Shown one piece after another: positions 22,418 to 32,560 of a stretch of 64,000 bases of DNA. The notes below the pieces were generated by a model that saw nothing but the letters and a program-made list of their open reading frames with translations, was not told where the DNA came from and made no database searches. Origin of the DNA: Morella rubra (taxonomy: Eukaryota > Streptophyta > Magnoliopsida > Fagales > Myricaceae); NCBI GenBank assembly GCA_003952965.2, contig CM025854.1, positions 9,628,399-9,692,398 of the forward strand. The letters run 5' to 3'. A program made the translations under genes and the position numbers. How positions within the stretch are numbered: position 1 is the first letter of the stretch; each line of letters starts with the position of its first letter.

Positions 22418-24320
22418 GCTTTGGGATTCGGAGGAAAACAAGGTGATGATCAGTAGAGACATGGTATTTGATGAAAATCTCATGTTGAAGAGTAATTATA
22501 AGGGTGAACAGAAATAGAAAGCAGTAGCAATGATATGAAGGTGGTGCAGTGGTGCAGGTGGAGTTAGAGACTAATGTGCAAAAGAACACTATTTAAGGTA
22601 CAGAGACTACTACTTCATAAGTTAAAGAGCATTATAGGTTAGCCAAAGATAGACCTAGATGCACTATCAATACACCAGTCAGGTATGAGTATGAATATAT
22701 GATTTCATTGGCTCTTCTCATTAGCAATGAAGATCTTTCAACTTTTCAGTAGACAATCATTAGCCAAGAGAAGAGTAGATGGATTTAGGTGCTATGGTCA
22801 AGGAGATGGAATCATTGCATAAGAATCAGACGTGAGACTTAGTACAGCTTCCTGAGGGGTAGAGGGCGATAGGGTGTAAGTGGGTGTTAAGAAGAAAGAA
22901 CCAATATCACAGAAATAAAGGAAAATTTTGAAGGCTCGCTTGGTAGCAAAGAGTTACTCACAAGAGGAAATGAGTTGATTATGATGATATTTTCCCTAAG
23001 ATTTTAAAGCATACATCCATCAAGATGGTGTTGGTGTTGGTAGCTCACTATGACATGACTTTGGAGCAGATGGAATGTTAAGATAGATTTATATGAAACA
23101 ACCAGAATGGTTTAGTCAACCTTGACATGAGAACTTGGTCTGTAAATTGAAGAAGTCACTTTATGGATTGAAGTATCTTGAGGCAGTGATACAAGATATT
23201 TGACTCCTACATGATCAGAATTGCCTATCAGAGATGTGAGTGTGATTGTTGTGTGTATGTTAAGAGCCTTGATGAAGGTTAATTAATTTTTCAGTTACTG
23301 TATGTGGATGACATGCTTATCGCGGCTACTAGTATAAAGGAAGTCAACAAGCTAAAGTGTTTGTTGAGAAGAGAATTTGACATGAAAGATATGAGCATAG
23401 CTAAGAAGATTCTTGGATGGAAGACTCGTAGGGACAGGGATGCCAAGAGATTTTGGTTATCTCAAAATGATTATATGGAGAAGGCATTGGAAAGATTCAG
23501 CATGGGGGATGCAAAACCGGTTAGTACACCTTTAGAGAATCATTTTCATTTGTCTACCTCACAATGTCGAAAACAGGTGAAGAAATTGAAGCCACGTCAA
23601 AGTTCTTGTATGTCATGCAATGGGATGTTTGATGTATACTATGGTATGTAATAGGCGAGATTTGGGTAATGCAATCAACATGGTGAGCAAGTATATGGCA
23701 AATCCAAAGAGACAACATTGGTATGCAGTCAAGTTGATTTTTAGATATTTGAGGGGTAATACGGATTACGCATTATGTTTAAAAGATAGCAGAGTGATTT
23801 GCCAGTTGTGGGGTATGTGGATGCAAATTACGTTGGTGACTTGGACAGTAGAAGGTTGACTACATGTTATGTGTTTACTCTTGTAGGAAAGCCCATTTGT
23901 TGGAAGGTCCATGATTCAATCCGTTGTTGTGTTGTCCACAATTGAGGCAGAGTACATGGTAGTCGCTGAGGCTGCTAAGCAAGCTTTGTGGCTTATAGGG
24001 CTAGTCAAAGAGCTTAGAGTTTAGCCAAGTCGAGTTCAGTTGCATTGTGACAATCAAAGTGTTATTTATTTGGCAAAGAAGTAGGTATATCATGCAAGAA
24101 CCAAGAATATTGATGTGAGGTTTCACAAGATCAGAAAAATGGTTGCTTATGGTAAATTATTGCTAGAGAAAGTTCACATCTCTGAGAATGCAATAGACAC
24201 GTTGACTAAGCCAGTTTCCACAAAGAAGTCCAAGCATATATCCAAGTGCTAGAGATAGTTTCAAGTAGAGGTCAAAATTTCTTGATTTTATCTTAAGGGG
24301 TGAATATTCGCCAAGGTGGA
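22418..24320 (+). pseudogene. Copia-B reverse transcriptase and RNase H, left arm
   Basis: The RT catalytic block LLYVDDMLIAATSIKEVNKL lies near 23,295. It is followed by SQNDYMEKALERFSMGDAKP and the RNase H block with STIEAEYMVVAEAAKQALWL, HCDNQSVIYLAKK and HARTKNIDVRFHKIRKMV. This is the usual C-terminal end of Copia pol. The right-arm counterpart is 39,100-41,001. Broken fossil. Confidence 0.88.
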
Positions 24321-24323
24321 GAT

Positions 24324-24663
24324 TGTTGGATAAGATTACTCCTATTTTTTTAGTATATCCAAGTATTTTGAGATCTATTAGGTTATAGGGATGCAAGGGG
24401 AAAGTGGTGTTTGCCTAAATATGGAATTTTCATATAAATACTTTATATGTAACTCTAATATTTGTGATAGTAAAGTCTTTGCTCCTTTGGATGTTGGCAT
24501 ATTGCAAAACTACGTTAAATTTATGTGTCAATTTTACTACTTGCCCGTGATATGCATGCACTTCCATATAGGAATGCATAAAACCTTACGCCCCGAGAGG
24601 TATGTTGCTTAATAAAATTAGAGATAAAGATTAGGAGTTTCTAAAGCCAGCCGGACACCAACA
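24324..24663 (+). repeat. Copia-B 3' LTR, left arm (340 bp)
   Basis: The LTR begins TGTTGG directly after the purine tract AAGGTGGAGAT and ends CCAACA, giving a 6-base terminal inverted repeat. The right-arm copy (38,755-39,094) has exactly the same length. No 5' LTR was found in either arm. Confidence 0.85.
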
Positions 24664-27123
24664 TGTGTTTGGCAGCTCCAAAAACCACTCGAAAAGTATT
24701 CGATAGTGGAATTTGGACTCATCCCACCTACTACTACCATTTACAAGTGAGAGAAAGCCAATAAGTAAGTAACATTGCATTTTCTAAAATCTGATATGAT
24801 AAAAAAAAAAAATTAAGCCAAGTATTCAAATACGCGTGCATGTAGGTCTGGTTCCGGTGAGTGCTATGCCTTTACTAGGCAAGGTCTTAATGCATCCTTA
24901 CTTCTCTACTTCAGAGACGGAGGAGATAATCAATTCCATATCTCATTACTCGATATGGTAAAATCATCCTTGCATCAAAGACCGATTTATTTTAATTGTC
25001 ACCCTTGCTTTTCTCTTTCATTATCTCACTCTACTATTTTACATTATTTAATTATGAATATAAAATCTTCTGATTATAATATGATAGAAGGTGTTTAGTA
25101 CTTAGCTATCATGTACAGAGAGAGAGAGGAGGAGAGGGAAAGCACGAGAGAGGGTAGTGAGAGAGAGAGAGAGTGGGTGACCGATGTCGGTAGCGGTTGG
25201 GGATATTAAGAAACCGCCATAGGCGATGGCAGTGTCGGTGGAGGCCATAACCGCCACCGACACGGCCGATGCACAACCTTATTATCAGCTAATGAAGACT
25301 ACACTGGATCCCCGATCCAACAAGCATAACGAGAATAGGTGCATGCACGAGGCCTTTAAGATACAATCAATAATGACAAATGCTCTTAATTGGAAAGCGA
25401 CAACGAAACATTATGAGGCGGTTGGAGGTTAACTATTAGAGCGATGCAAGGCCTACGCGAGCAGTGATCGAATCGTCCAAGTCGAGCATTATAAAGCAGT
25501 TGGAGGTTAACTATTAATCTCGAAGTCATTGCTAAAAACTTTAGCCTCTCAAGTATCATTTTTGTACACTTTACGCAATCCACTACGAAACCAGAAGGAA
25601 ATAAGAGTTTTAGTCCTTGAAATGATGATTTTATTCCCACCTTTTATTGAATCGTGATATTTTTTAGGGCAAAATAGTTATTTCACTAATAAAAAAATAT
25701 TAAGTTCCGACTAAATTGAAAATGAGAGTCCACAGTATACAAATTAAATTAGTAGTTAGAAAAATGAAACGTAGAATGTGAAAATCCTAATACTAATAGA
25801 CAAAAAAAAAAAAATTCTATACACTATTTTAAAAATTAGATTTCTCACTTGCCAAAATGTTTAGCTGGTGGTTGTCTATTTAGTCCATGAAGTCCTTTGA
25901 TTCCCGACTATTATTTCAAAGAAATAAATTTGAAAACTGAAATCCACCCGAGAAAAGAAGTCGAAAATTTAAATCTGAAGAAAAAAAAATATGAAAAAAG
26001 AAAAGAAAAGGCAAAGTTAGGTGATGGCAGAGAAAATATGATACAGAGAAACTGAAAGAACGATCTCGTTTTCACAGCCCCGAATCTCAGTAACAGAGGA
26101 GAGAGTGAAAAGCCATAACCCAAAGAGCAACAAAGCACCCGAGATCCACAAAAACTACAAATATGCCAAAAGCACCGAGCAGATAGGAAAAGCCAAACCC
26201 ACACCTGAGAGGGTATTTGAGTCCGTCGGCAAAAACGAGAAAAATTCCGAGCGTGTGCAGAGAGTACTAGTTAAAATATGTTATAAGAAGCGTGACGCCC
26301 AGTTGCGCACACGCGTGAGAAAGGCGGTGTAGCGGACAACGGTTTCAGTTTCGGTTTCGACAAAGCCAAATACCACTGCCCGGTACAGCCTCTGCCCTGC
26401 TTTTTTGTAGATGTAACGGAAGTCCTCTGTACCAAAGTCCCGCTTTTCAATTTGCCTGTTACTCTTTCCTCCTGGTTCGCATGCACTATCGGCCTTTTGT
26501 CTGTTTTCGGAAACGGTTTTGGTCTGTCGGTTTCGCGCTCTTACAACAGCATCCGTTACACGTGCAGCTCCATCCCTGCCGCACACGTGTACGGGAAAGG
26601 GTTGAGTCCTTTTTATAATCGGAGAATTCGCCATAACGATTTTGTGCAGAGGTGGCTGGAGAGTTGGAACCCCAACGGAACCTGCTTGCATCTGAGTTTG
26701 GATTCTTTACTTTTTTTTTTTTTTCATTTTATTAAATGAGTCATTTTATTAACTTCTTCCTATAAGATTATTTCTCACCCAAAATTAAAAAAAAAATTAT
26801 AAGTAAATTGATTTAGTTTTGGATGACACGTGCTAATTTATGATTTGGATTTGATATATGAATAGTTAACTTAGATAATGAAATTTTAAAAGGACTTTTT
26901 TGATAAAAATATATAAACTCGTACACCTCTATGATCAATTTAAAAATCAAATAACTATTTATTAAAAGTGATCAAATCCTAAGGAAGAAATGGATATTTA
27001 GTTTTTAGTTTTTACACTTCAGATATACTTTTCTTAAACAAGAAGGAAAAGGAAAGATATATGTTTAGTTTTTAAGTATGTATTAACAATCACTACAACG
27101 ATTATTACCTCTAACCAAAACGT
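24664..27123. other. Unassigned DNA between Copia-B and hAT, left arm
   Basis: This ~2.46-kb tract has no recognised transposon protein. It holds a GA-rich microsatellite (about 25,118-25,172), a ~76-base spaced direct repeat of GCGGTTGGAGGTTAACTATT (25,412 and 25,488), AT-rich stretches, and a GC-richer block at 26,280-26,700 with an open frame. The right-arm counterpart is 36,300-38,754. Confidence 0.6.
26281..26691 (-). CDS. Unrecognised 136-residue ORF, left arm
   Basis: An ATG-started basic reading frame rich in Arg, Lys and Thr is present, with phrases such as TQPFPVHVCGRDGAARVT and RYIYKKAGQRLYRAVVFGF. No family was recognised, and no signal peptide or membrane helix is evident. The same 136 residues occur unchanged in the right arm (36,735-37,145). 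The block has two CACGTG G-box hexamers (26,559 and 26,584) and, on the minus strand, TATAAAAAGG upstream of them, so it may equally be a promoter or 5' region rather than a gene. A 95-residue frame runs antisense over it. Confidence 0.25.
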   Translation of the reverse strand: MQAGSVGVPTLQPPLHKIVMANSPIIKRTQPFPVHVCGRDGAARVTDAVVRARNRQTKTVSENRQKADSACEPGGKSNRQIEKRDFGTEDFRYIYKKAGQRLYRAVVFGFVETETETVVRYTAFLTRVRNWASRFL

Positions 27124-28264
27124 AAGGGAGAGCATTTCTTCCAATTTAAATCGGAACATCCAGTTTCCTGTACCGGTTTTGGCCACTTCCAATACCGGAA
27201 CTGGATTTAGTTATTGAGGAAATACGGAATTGGAACCGGAAATTCCGGCGGAAACGTCGTAATTTCCAGTTCCGGTATATATATTTTTAAAAGAAAATCA
27301 ATAGTTCGTTTTGAGCCCTGTTTTAAAAAAAAAAAAACAAAAGAACTAAGTTTGAACAAATTAGGTCATTTCGTTCCACGTCTTGAAGTCCAACCCGTGA
27401 GCCATAGAGCCAGCAGCCGTCACCCCCACGCCCGAGCCCCCTCTCTGGTGTCCCTACCGTGACTCACCCCCCACCCTCCGACCTCCAAGCCCTCCCTGCT
27501 GCCGCAGTTCCTTTCTCCCTCAACCGTGATCTGCTTCTCTCTCCCTCTCTCCCTCGTCGTCGCATCTTAGGCCAAATCCCTCAGCTGTGCTCACTGCTCA
27601 TTTCCTCTCTCCTGACGCAGCTTTGTCTCTCATCAGTGACCATCAACTTTCTCTCACGAAGGTTGGAGCCTCAACCTCTATAATCTATTTACTATTTTAT
27701 TTAAATGTTGTATTATTAACTTCTTTAGTGTTAAACTTATATAGGTTTTGTTAATTTGATTTGGGGATGTGAAATTTTTGATGGGCAGATTCGTGATTGG
27801 CAGATTCAGTGATAAGCATACACAACAAGGTATGATTATTTTGTCTAACCTAGGCTGCTATTTAGGAATTACATGATAAAAATTGTGAAGATTGATGGCT
27901 GTAGTGTATTTTTTAGGTGTCGTGTGTATCATTGTAATTATTTTTTTCAAGTTGTAGATACGTGTCATGCCACATAAAAAAATTCATATTGAAAAACAAA
28001 TATGTATGTATTTGTGCATTGTATATATATATTTCACTTCATGATATAATTTGGTACTGACAATATTAAATGCAATTATGCAAAATAATAGATGTCGAGA
28101 TTTGATATCCTAATGGCTGTAGTGTCTTTTAAAAAATGTATAGTCATTTATAAATTATAATTAGGTAATGTCCAGAGAAATAAAATAGCTCTACTCATAT
28201 CAGGAAGACTTCAATATTTTCATATCAGGTTCAGTTATATGTATGCTTAGAATTGTTGATGCAT

Positions 28265-28505
28265 GATGCTTAGATGATTTAGGTTGTGAACATAGCTGTT
28301 TAGACTTTTTAGATAATTAATTTTTTTGTTTATGCTTAGACGATTTAGGTTGTGAACATAGCTATTTAGACTTAGAGATTTAATTTTATTTCTTTTGTGT
28401 ATGCTTAGATGATTTAGGTTGTGAACATAGCTGTTTAGACTTTAGATTTAATTTATTTTGTTTTGTATGCTTAGATGATTTAGGTTGTGAACATAGTTGT
28501 TAGAG
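28265..28505 (+). repeat. Four tandem ~65-bp repeats in the hAT 5' intron, left arm
   Basis: The unit GATTTAGGTTGTGAACATAG preceded by GCTTAGAT occurs four times (starts near 28,270, 28,337, 28,405 and 28,468), each followed by CTGTTTAGACTT and an AT-rich spacer. The same four are present in the right arm at about 34,915-35,150. They lie just before the transposase start. Confidence 0.9.
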
Positions 28506-28597
28506 TTAGATAGATCGAGTCATTTTGCAATTAATTTTTGTTACTCAGTTACTCAAATGAAGTTAATGAATTGAAAATCAAATGTGTTTAATGTCAG

Positions 28598-30694
28598 ATG
28601 GATTATGTTAGTTCTACACCTAATACAAATATGGGGTCTTGCCCCGGTACCAATGGTCCATCTAACCCAATTGATGAGTGTGTTAGTGCTCCTCATTCTC
28701 CTGGAAATGAGGGTCCTATTAATCAAGCCAGAAGAAGATCAACCTAGTAAAAATAGAAAAATGCTCGCAAGAGTTTTGTGTGTGATCATTTTACTAAGAT
28801 TTACCAGTTGTTAGACCTGAACACCCTGAGGCCAAGTGTCATCATTGTAAGGCCAAGGTTGGGTGCCATCCTGATCACCATGGGACTTCCATGAGGGTAT
28901 TTGAGATTAGAAACAACTGCTTGCCAATGATTTGAAAGAAAACAAAAGGTGAATTGGTTAAGGATGGATGAAGTGGATGCTGAAGGATGAGACTGAGGGT
29001 TTAGGAAAATGATTACTAGACTTGAGTTTTAAGAGCCTTCTAATATACATATGAGGGATTGTATGAAATAGGAGGGTGAAGATGTGAGGGAAAGGATGAG
29101 TAGTCACCTTCTAGTGCATGACGATACATGACATCAGTTCAAAATGTGAATTACATGTGCGTGACAACCCACTTTATTGATAGGAGTTGGTGTTTACAGA
29201 AGATAATTCTTTATTTTCGCGTGTAACTGATCATAAAAGGGCAACTATTTCGAAAGAGTTAGAGACATGTATGAATAATTGGAGGATTGAGAAAATCCTC
29301 ACAATCATGGTTGATAATGCAACCTCCAATGATACTGCAATTGAACAACTGAAAAGAAGGCATACAGGACTAGGGGCACAAGTTGTTTGCAATCATGATT
29401 TTATTCATATGCGGTATTCTTATTGTTCAGAGGGATTGAAAGGAGTTGGATGATTCCGTTACAAAGATACGGAATATTATTAAGTATGTAAATCTAGTCC
29501 TAAAGGCTTGTTGGGTTCAAGAAGGCTGCGCTGAATAGAATGTTATCTGAAAGTAATTTCTTGCAAATGGATGTTCCCACTCGTTGGAACTCGACCTATA
29601 TTATGTTAGAAAGGGCTGAAAAATATCGGGGGTTTTTGAGGATATGTTGGAAGGAGATGGGAACTTAGTAATATTTTTGAATGAAGATGGTTATGGGAGG
29701 AAGGGATTGGGAAACCTACATTTGAAGATTGGGAGCACATTCGCCAGTTTGTTCGGTTTTTAAAGTTTTTTATGAGGTCACTCTACGCATATCGGGGTCA
29801 GAATATGTAACTTCAAATGTATTTTTTTAGGAGTTGGCAAAAATTAAATTGCATTTGGAGACCTTTACCACATGTTCTGATATTTTGCTTCGTGACATGG
29901 CTAAACGGATGCAAAGTAAGTATGATAAGTATTGGGGGATTTGAGGAAGGTGAATAGACTTTTATTTGTAGCTTCGGTATTGGATCCTCGCTTTAAACTT
30001 ATCACTTTGGAGTATTGGGCTATCAATAACTTTGGGAGGGAGAAGGGCATGGATTTCACTGCCATGGTGCGAGAAACTCTAGAAACATTATTTGAGTTGT
30101 ATAATGGTGGTCCTGGTGGAGGTAGCATAACCCAATCAGCGCATAGTAGTGGAAGTCAAAGTTCTATAAGTGTGGATGAGATGAGCATTGAGCAAAGACT
30201 ATGGGGAGGTCTTAGTAATTATCGACAGTCTCAAAACTTGCTAGACAGTAAGTTTGAGGTTGATAGATACTTGATTGAAGACATGGAACCCAAGGTGCCG
30301 GGTTTTGATATTTTATTGTGGTGGAAGGTGAATTCTCAGAAGTTTCAGATTCTTTCTCGTATTGCGAAGGATGTGTTGGCTATCCCAATCACTACCGTGC
30401 CATCTGAGTCTGCTTTTAGCACTTCCGGTCGAGTGTTGGATTGTTTTCGCTCTTCTTTGGCACCTTGTACTGTGGAGGGCCTCATATGTGCACAAAATTG
30501 GTTGCATGCTCCACCTATACTTGACGAAGATGATGTCGAGGTGGATGGTGGAGATGATCCCTTGAGTTATAGACTAGATGGAGGTACACTAGATATATGT
30601 TTTCTTTTGTTAATTGTTAATTGATTATTTGGTTATATTTTGTTTTGTTTTTTTTTTCTCTTTTGTAGAGATGGAGAACTTTAGGATATGCTAA
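28598..30694 (+). pseudogene. hAT transposase (RICESLEEPER-like, BED zinc finger), left arm
   Basis: The gene starts ATG at 28,598 behind a splice-like TGTCAG (MDYVSSTPNTNMGSCPGTN). The 3' half is well preserved: the hAT dimerisation block (DILLWWKVNSQKFQILSRIA, TTVPSESAFSTSGRVLDCF) runs to a GT donor at 30,584, and a last exon (30,669-30,694) encodes EMENFRIC and stop. The 5' half is damaged: a one-base gain near 28,725 shifts the BED-finger frame, and 28,890-29,140 has lost about 160 bases in several small gaps compared with the right arm, including most of the region before the first catalytic Asp. No functional transposase can come from this copy. Confidence 0.85.
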
Positions 30695-30835
30695 ACATGA
30701 TCAAGCTTGGAAGTTGGAGCCTTGAATAGTTTGACTTTTTATTTTGTTGGTTGTCTTAGTATTTCTCTCATAAATATTTTGTTTTGTTAATTGATTATTT
30801 GGTTGTCTTAATATTTTTTATAAATGTTTTGTTTT

Positions 30836-32414
30836 GTTTTTGTTTTTGTAGTGATGGAGAAGCTTGGAATGTTGGATGAACTATGAAGTTTGGGATTTTA
30901 AATTTGGTGTCCTTTAATCTTTATCTTTTTGTTTTTTTTTTTAAATTTCAAAGAACCGTTGTAATTTTATTTAGAGTTTGCCTCTTTGAATTTGCATTTT
31001 TTGATGAATGTTTAGTTGTTTACTTATTTTTATGATTAATTGTTTGTTTAGTTATTTTTTTTTGTAATTTGAATTGATTATTTTTTTGAATTTAATTGCT
31101 TTTTTTTTTTGTTAAGTTGGGTTCCCTAGTCGTTATCTGTATGCCTATCGTCTGCAACTGACCGCTACCTTTCATCAACTCCAGAATATCTATCTATCCT
31201 TCTCTAACCAGTCGAACAACCAACTCCATATCTACGCCTCCAGCCACTACTATCCTGTCATTCTAGCAATATCATCTCTCTAATCTCTTCGTCTCTGCTC
31301 TACCACTATCTATACTCTACTTACTTAATCTTACTCCTCATACTACCATCAGTCCACGGATCCTATGCATCCATTCCTCTGCTTTCCAGACTCTCTCTTC
31401 ACTAGCATACTGCACCACAACGCACTGTTCCAATTGTTCCTTTAGCAATGTGCATGTTAGTTTCTCCTACTATCCATCAATACTGACATCTATCATCAGT
31501 GACCACAACAGCAAGATGTACTCTATCACATAGACAAACTACATTATCCTTCCAGCAAATTAACACCCTCTTACGTGTCCACAACACAACCATTCTGCGC
31601 TGTCGCACGCCCGACTACTATACCGTCATCTGTCTTCGTTGTTCCTAAGCTCAGCTACCTCTCTCACGATATACCTCCAACAACATCTTCTGAATCACCA
31701 ATGACTGACGCTAGCATATAGCATTCTCACCTCCTCCCATCTCTCGTAGAACTCTCCAAGTCATCCGTACCAGCCTACCTCTCCACACACAGCTACCCTC
31801 CAACTACTCACCTCTCCATCTATCCAAGTAGTATATATATACCCAATTGAAACAGTGCCTATCTGCCATTATATAGCCTGCATCCTTGCTATCATAGTGC
31901 AACACCTAATCCAGTATCATCCTTCTATCTCAAGCCATTTTCAGCGATGACGTGAGAGATGATCTCATCATGCTTATCCACTCCTGTCTAATCACCATCA
32001 CATCATGCCCTCCTCTCTCCATCCTAAACAATACATAATAACAAATAAACCTTCCTAAAGTCAACTACACTACACGACCATCATCATACCACAGCGTGAC
32101 AATCGTATTCTATAGTGTGCCTCCTATAGCTCTCAAAACGTTCAATTTCAGCAAACCTACACAATGTCAGACCTATATCAATTAACTAGATCACTCCATA
32201 CTACATGCTCATACTCTAATATCTCTAAGTAAACCATAACGTTCTTATACTCATATTCTCAAGCAACCAACACTATATATATATATTAAGGACACCTCCA
32301 AACACAACCGTCTCTCACATTAATTCATACCTTCTATACCTCTATCACAACATTCCAAAGCTCTCTCCTACTATCATCCAAAAAACAAAAACTTTGGGAA
32401 ATTTAAAAAGGGGG
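30836..32414. other. Palindrome spacer with strongly strand-biased composition
   Basis: This ~1.6-kb segment has no inverted partner. Up to about 31,117 it is ordinary AT-rich hAT-like 3' sequence. From about 31,120 to 32,370 the + strand is rich in C and poor in G: in 31,201-31,260 I count 24 C against 5 G. Pyrimidine words such as CTATC, CTCTC and CCATC dominate. No ORF over 60 codons, no repeat unit and no transposon signature was found. It looks unlike every other part of the window and may be a low-quality consensus across a fold-back point. Confidence 0.7.
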
Positions 32415-32560
32415 TGGTAAACAAAACATTTATAAAAGAAATATTAAGACAACCAAATAATCAATTAACAAAACAAAATATTTATGAGAGAAATACTAAG
32501 ACAACCAACAAAATAAAAAGTCAAACTATTCAAGGCTCCAACTTCCAAGCTTGATCATGT

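Larger units (their letters stand above)
17847..24663 (+). mobile_element. Copia element Copia-B, left arm, 5'-truncated, carrying a Gypsy insertion
   Basis: The remaining parts are an integrase fragment (17,847-18,466), reverse transcriptase and RNase H (22,418-24,320), a purine tract AAGGTGGAGA and a 340-bp 3' LTR. The Gypsy element at 18,467-22,412 interrupts it just before the motif YKLWDSEENKVM. Everything upstream of the integrase is replaced by Copia-A. Integrase, RT and RNase H order is typical of Copia. The copy is broken in many places and old. Confidence 0.85.
11355..30835 (+). repeat. Left arm of a ~40.7-kb imperfect palindrome
   Basis: The arm is the inverted counterpart of about 32,415-52,040. 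Landmarks on both sides add up to a near-constant sum of coordinates: 19,631 with 43,838 (63,469), 24,396 with 39,022 (63,418), 26,105 with 37,321 (63,426), 15,638 with 47,791 (63,429), 30,128 with 33,128 (63,256). ORFs of 226, 136, 97, 84, 77 and 75 residues are identical residue for residue in both arms. The outermost 5 kb is less similar (11,677 with 51,245 sums to 62,922). The outer edge lies inside a Copia-A LTR, abutting the Tnp2 fragment. Confidence 0.95.
27124..31117 (+). mobile_element. hAT (Ac-type) DNA transposon, left arm
   Basis: The 5' end near 27,124 shows the usual hAT subterminal style, with ACCGGTTTTGG, ATACCGGAACTGG and GGAACCGGAAATTCCGG. It is followed by a CT-rich leader (27,370-27,690), a long intron-like AT-rich stretch and the transposase gene. 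The right arm matches it up to about 30,835; the left continues with AT-rich 3' sequence to about 31,117, where composition changes sharply. No 3' TIR or 8-bp target duplication could be found, so the 3' end is lost or lies at the palindrome junction. Confidence 0.8.

Noticed and set aside
27214-27683. Frames of 74-82 codons in the CT-rich block, possible protein exon
   Set aside because: Low-complexity Pro/Ser/Leu translation; the position fits the 5' untranslated leader of the hAT transposase.
31118-32370. Helitron, rDNA spacer or satellite as identity of the palindrome spacer
   Set aside because: No CTRR end with hairpin, no repeat unit and no rRNA similarity could be seen.
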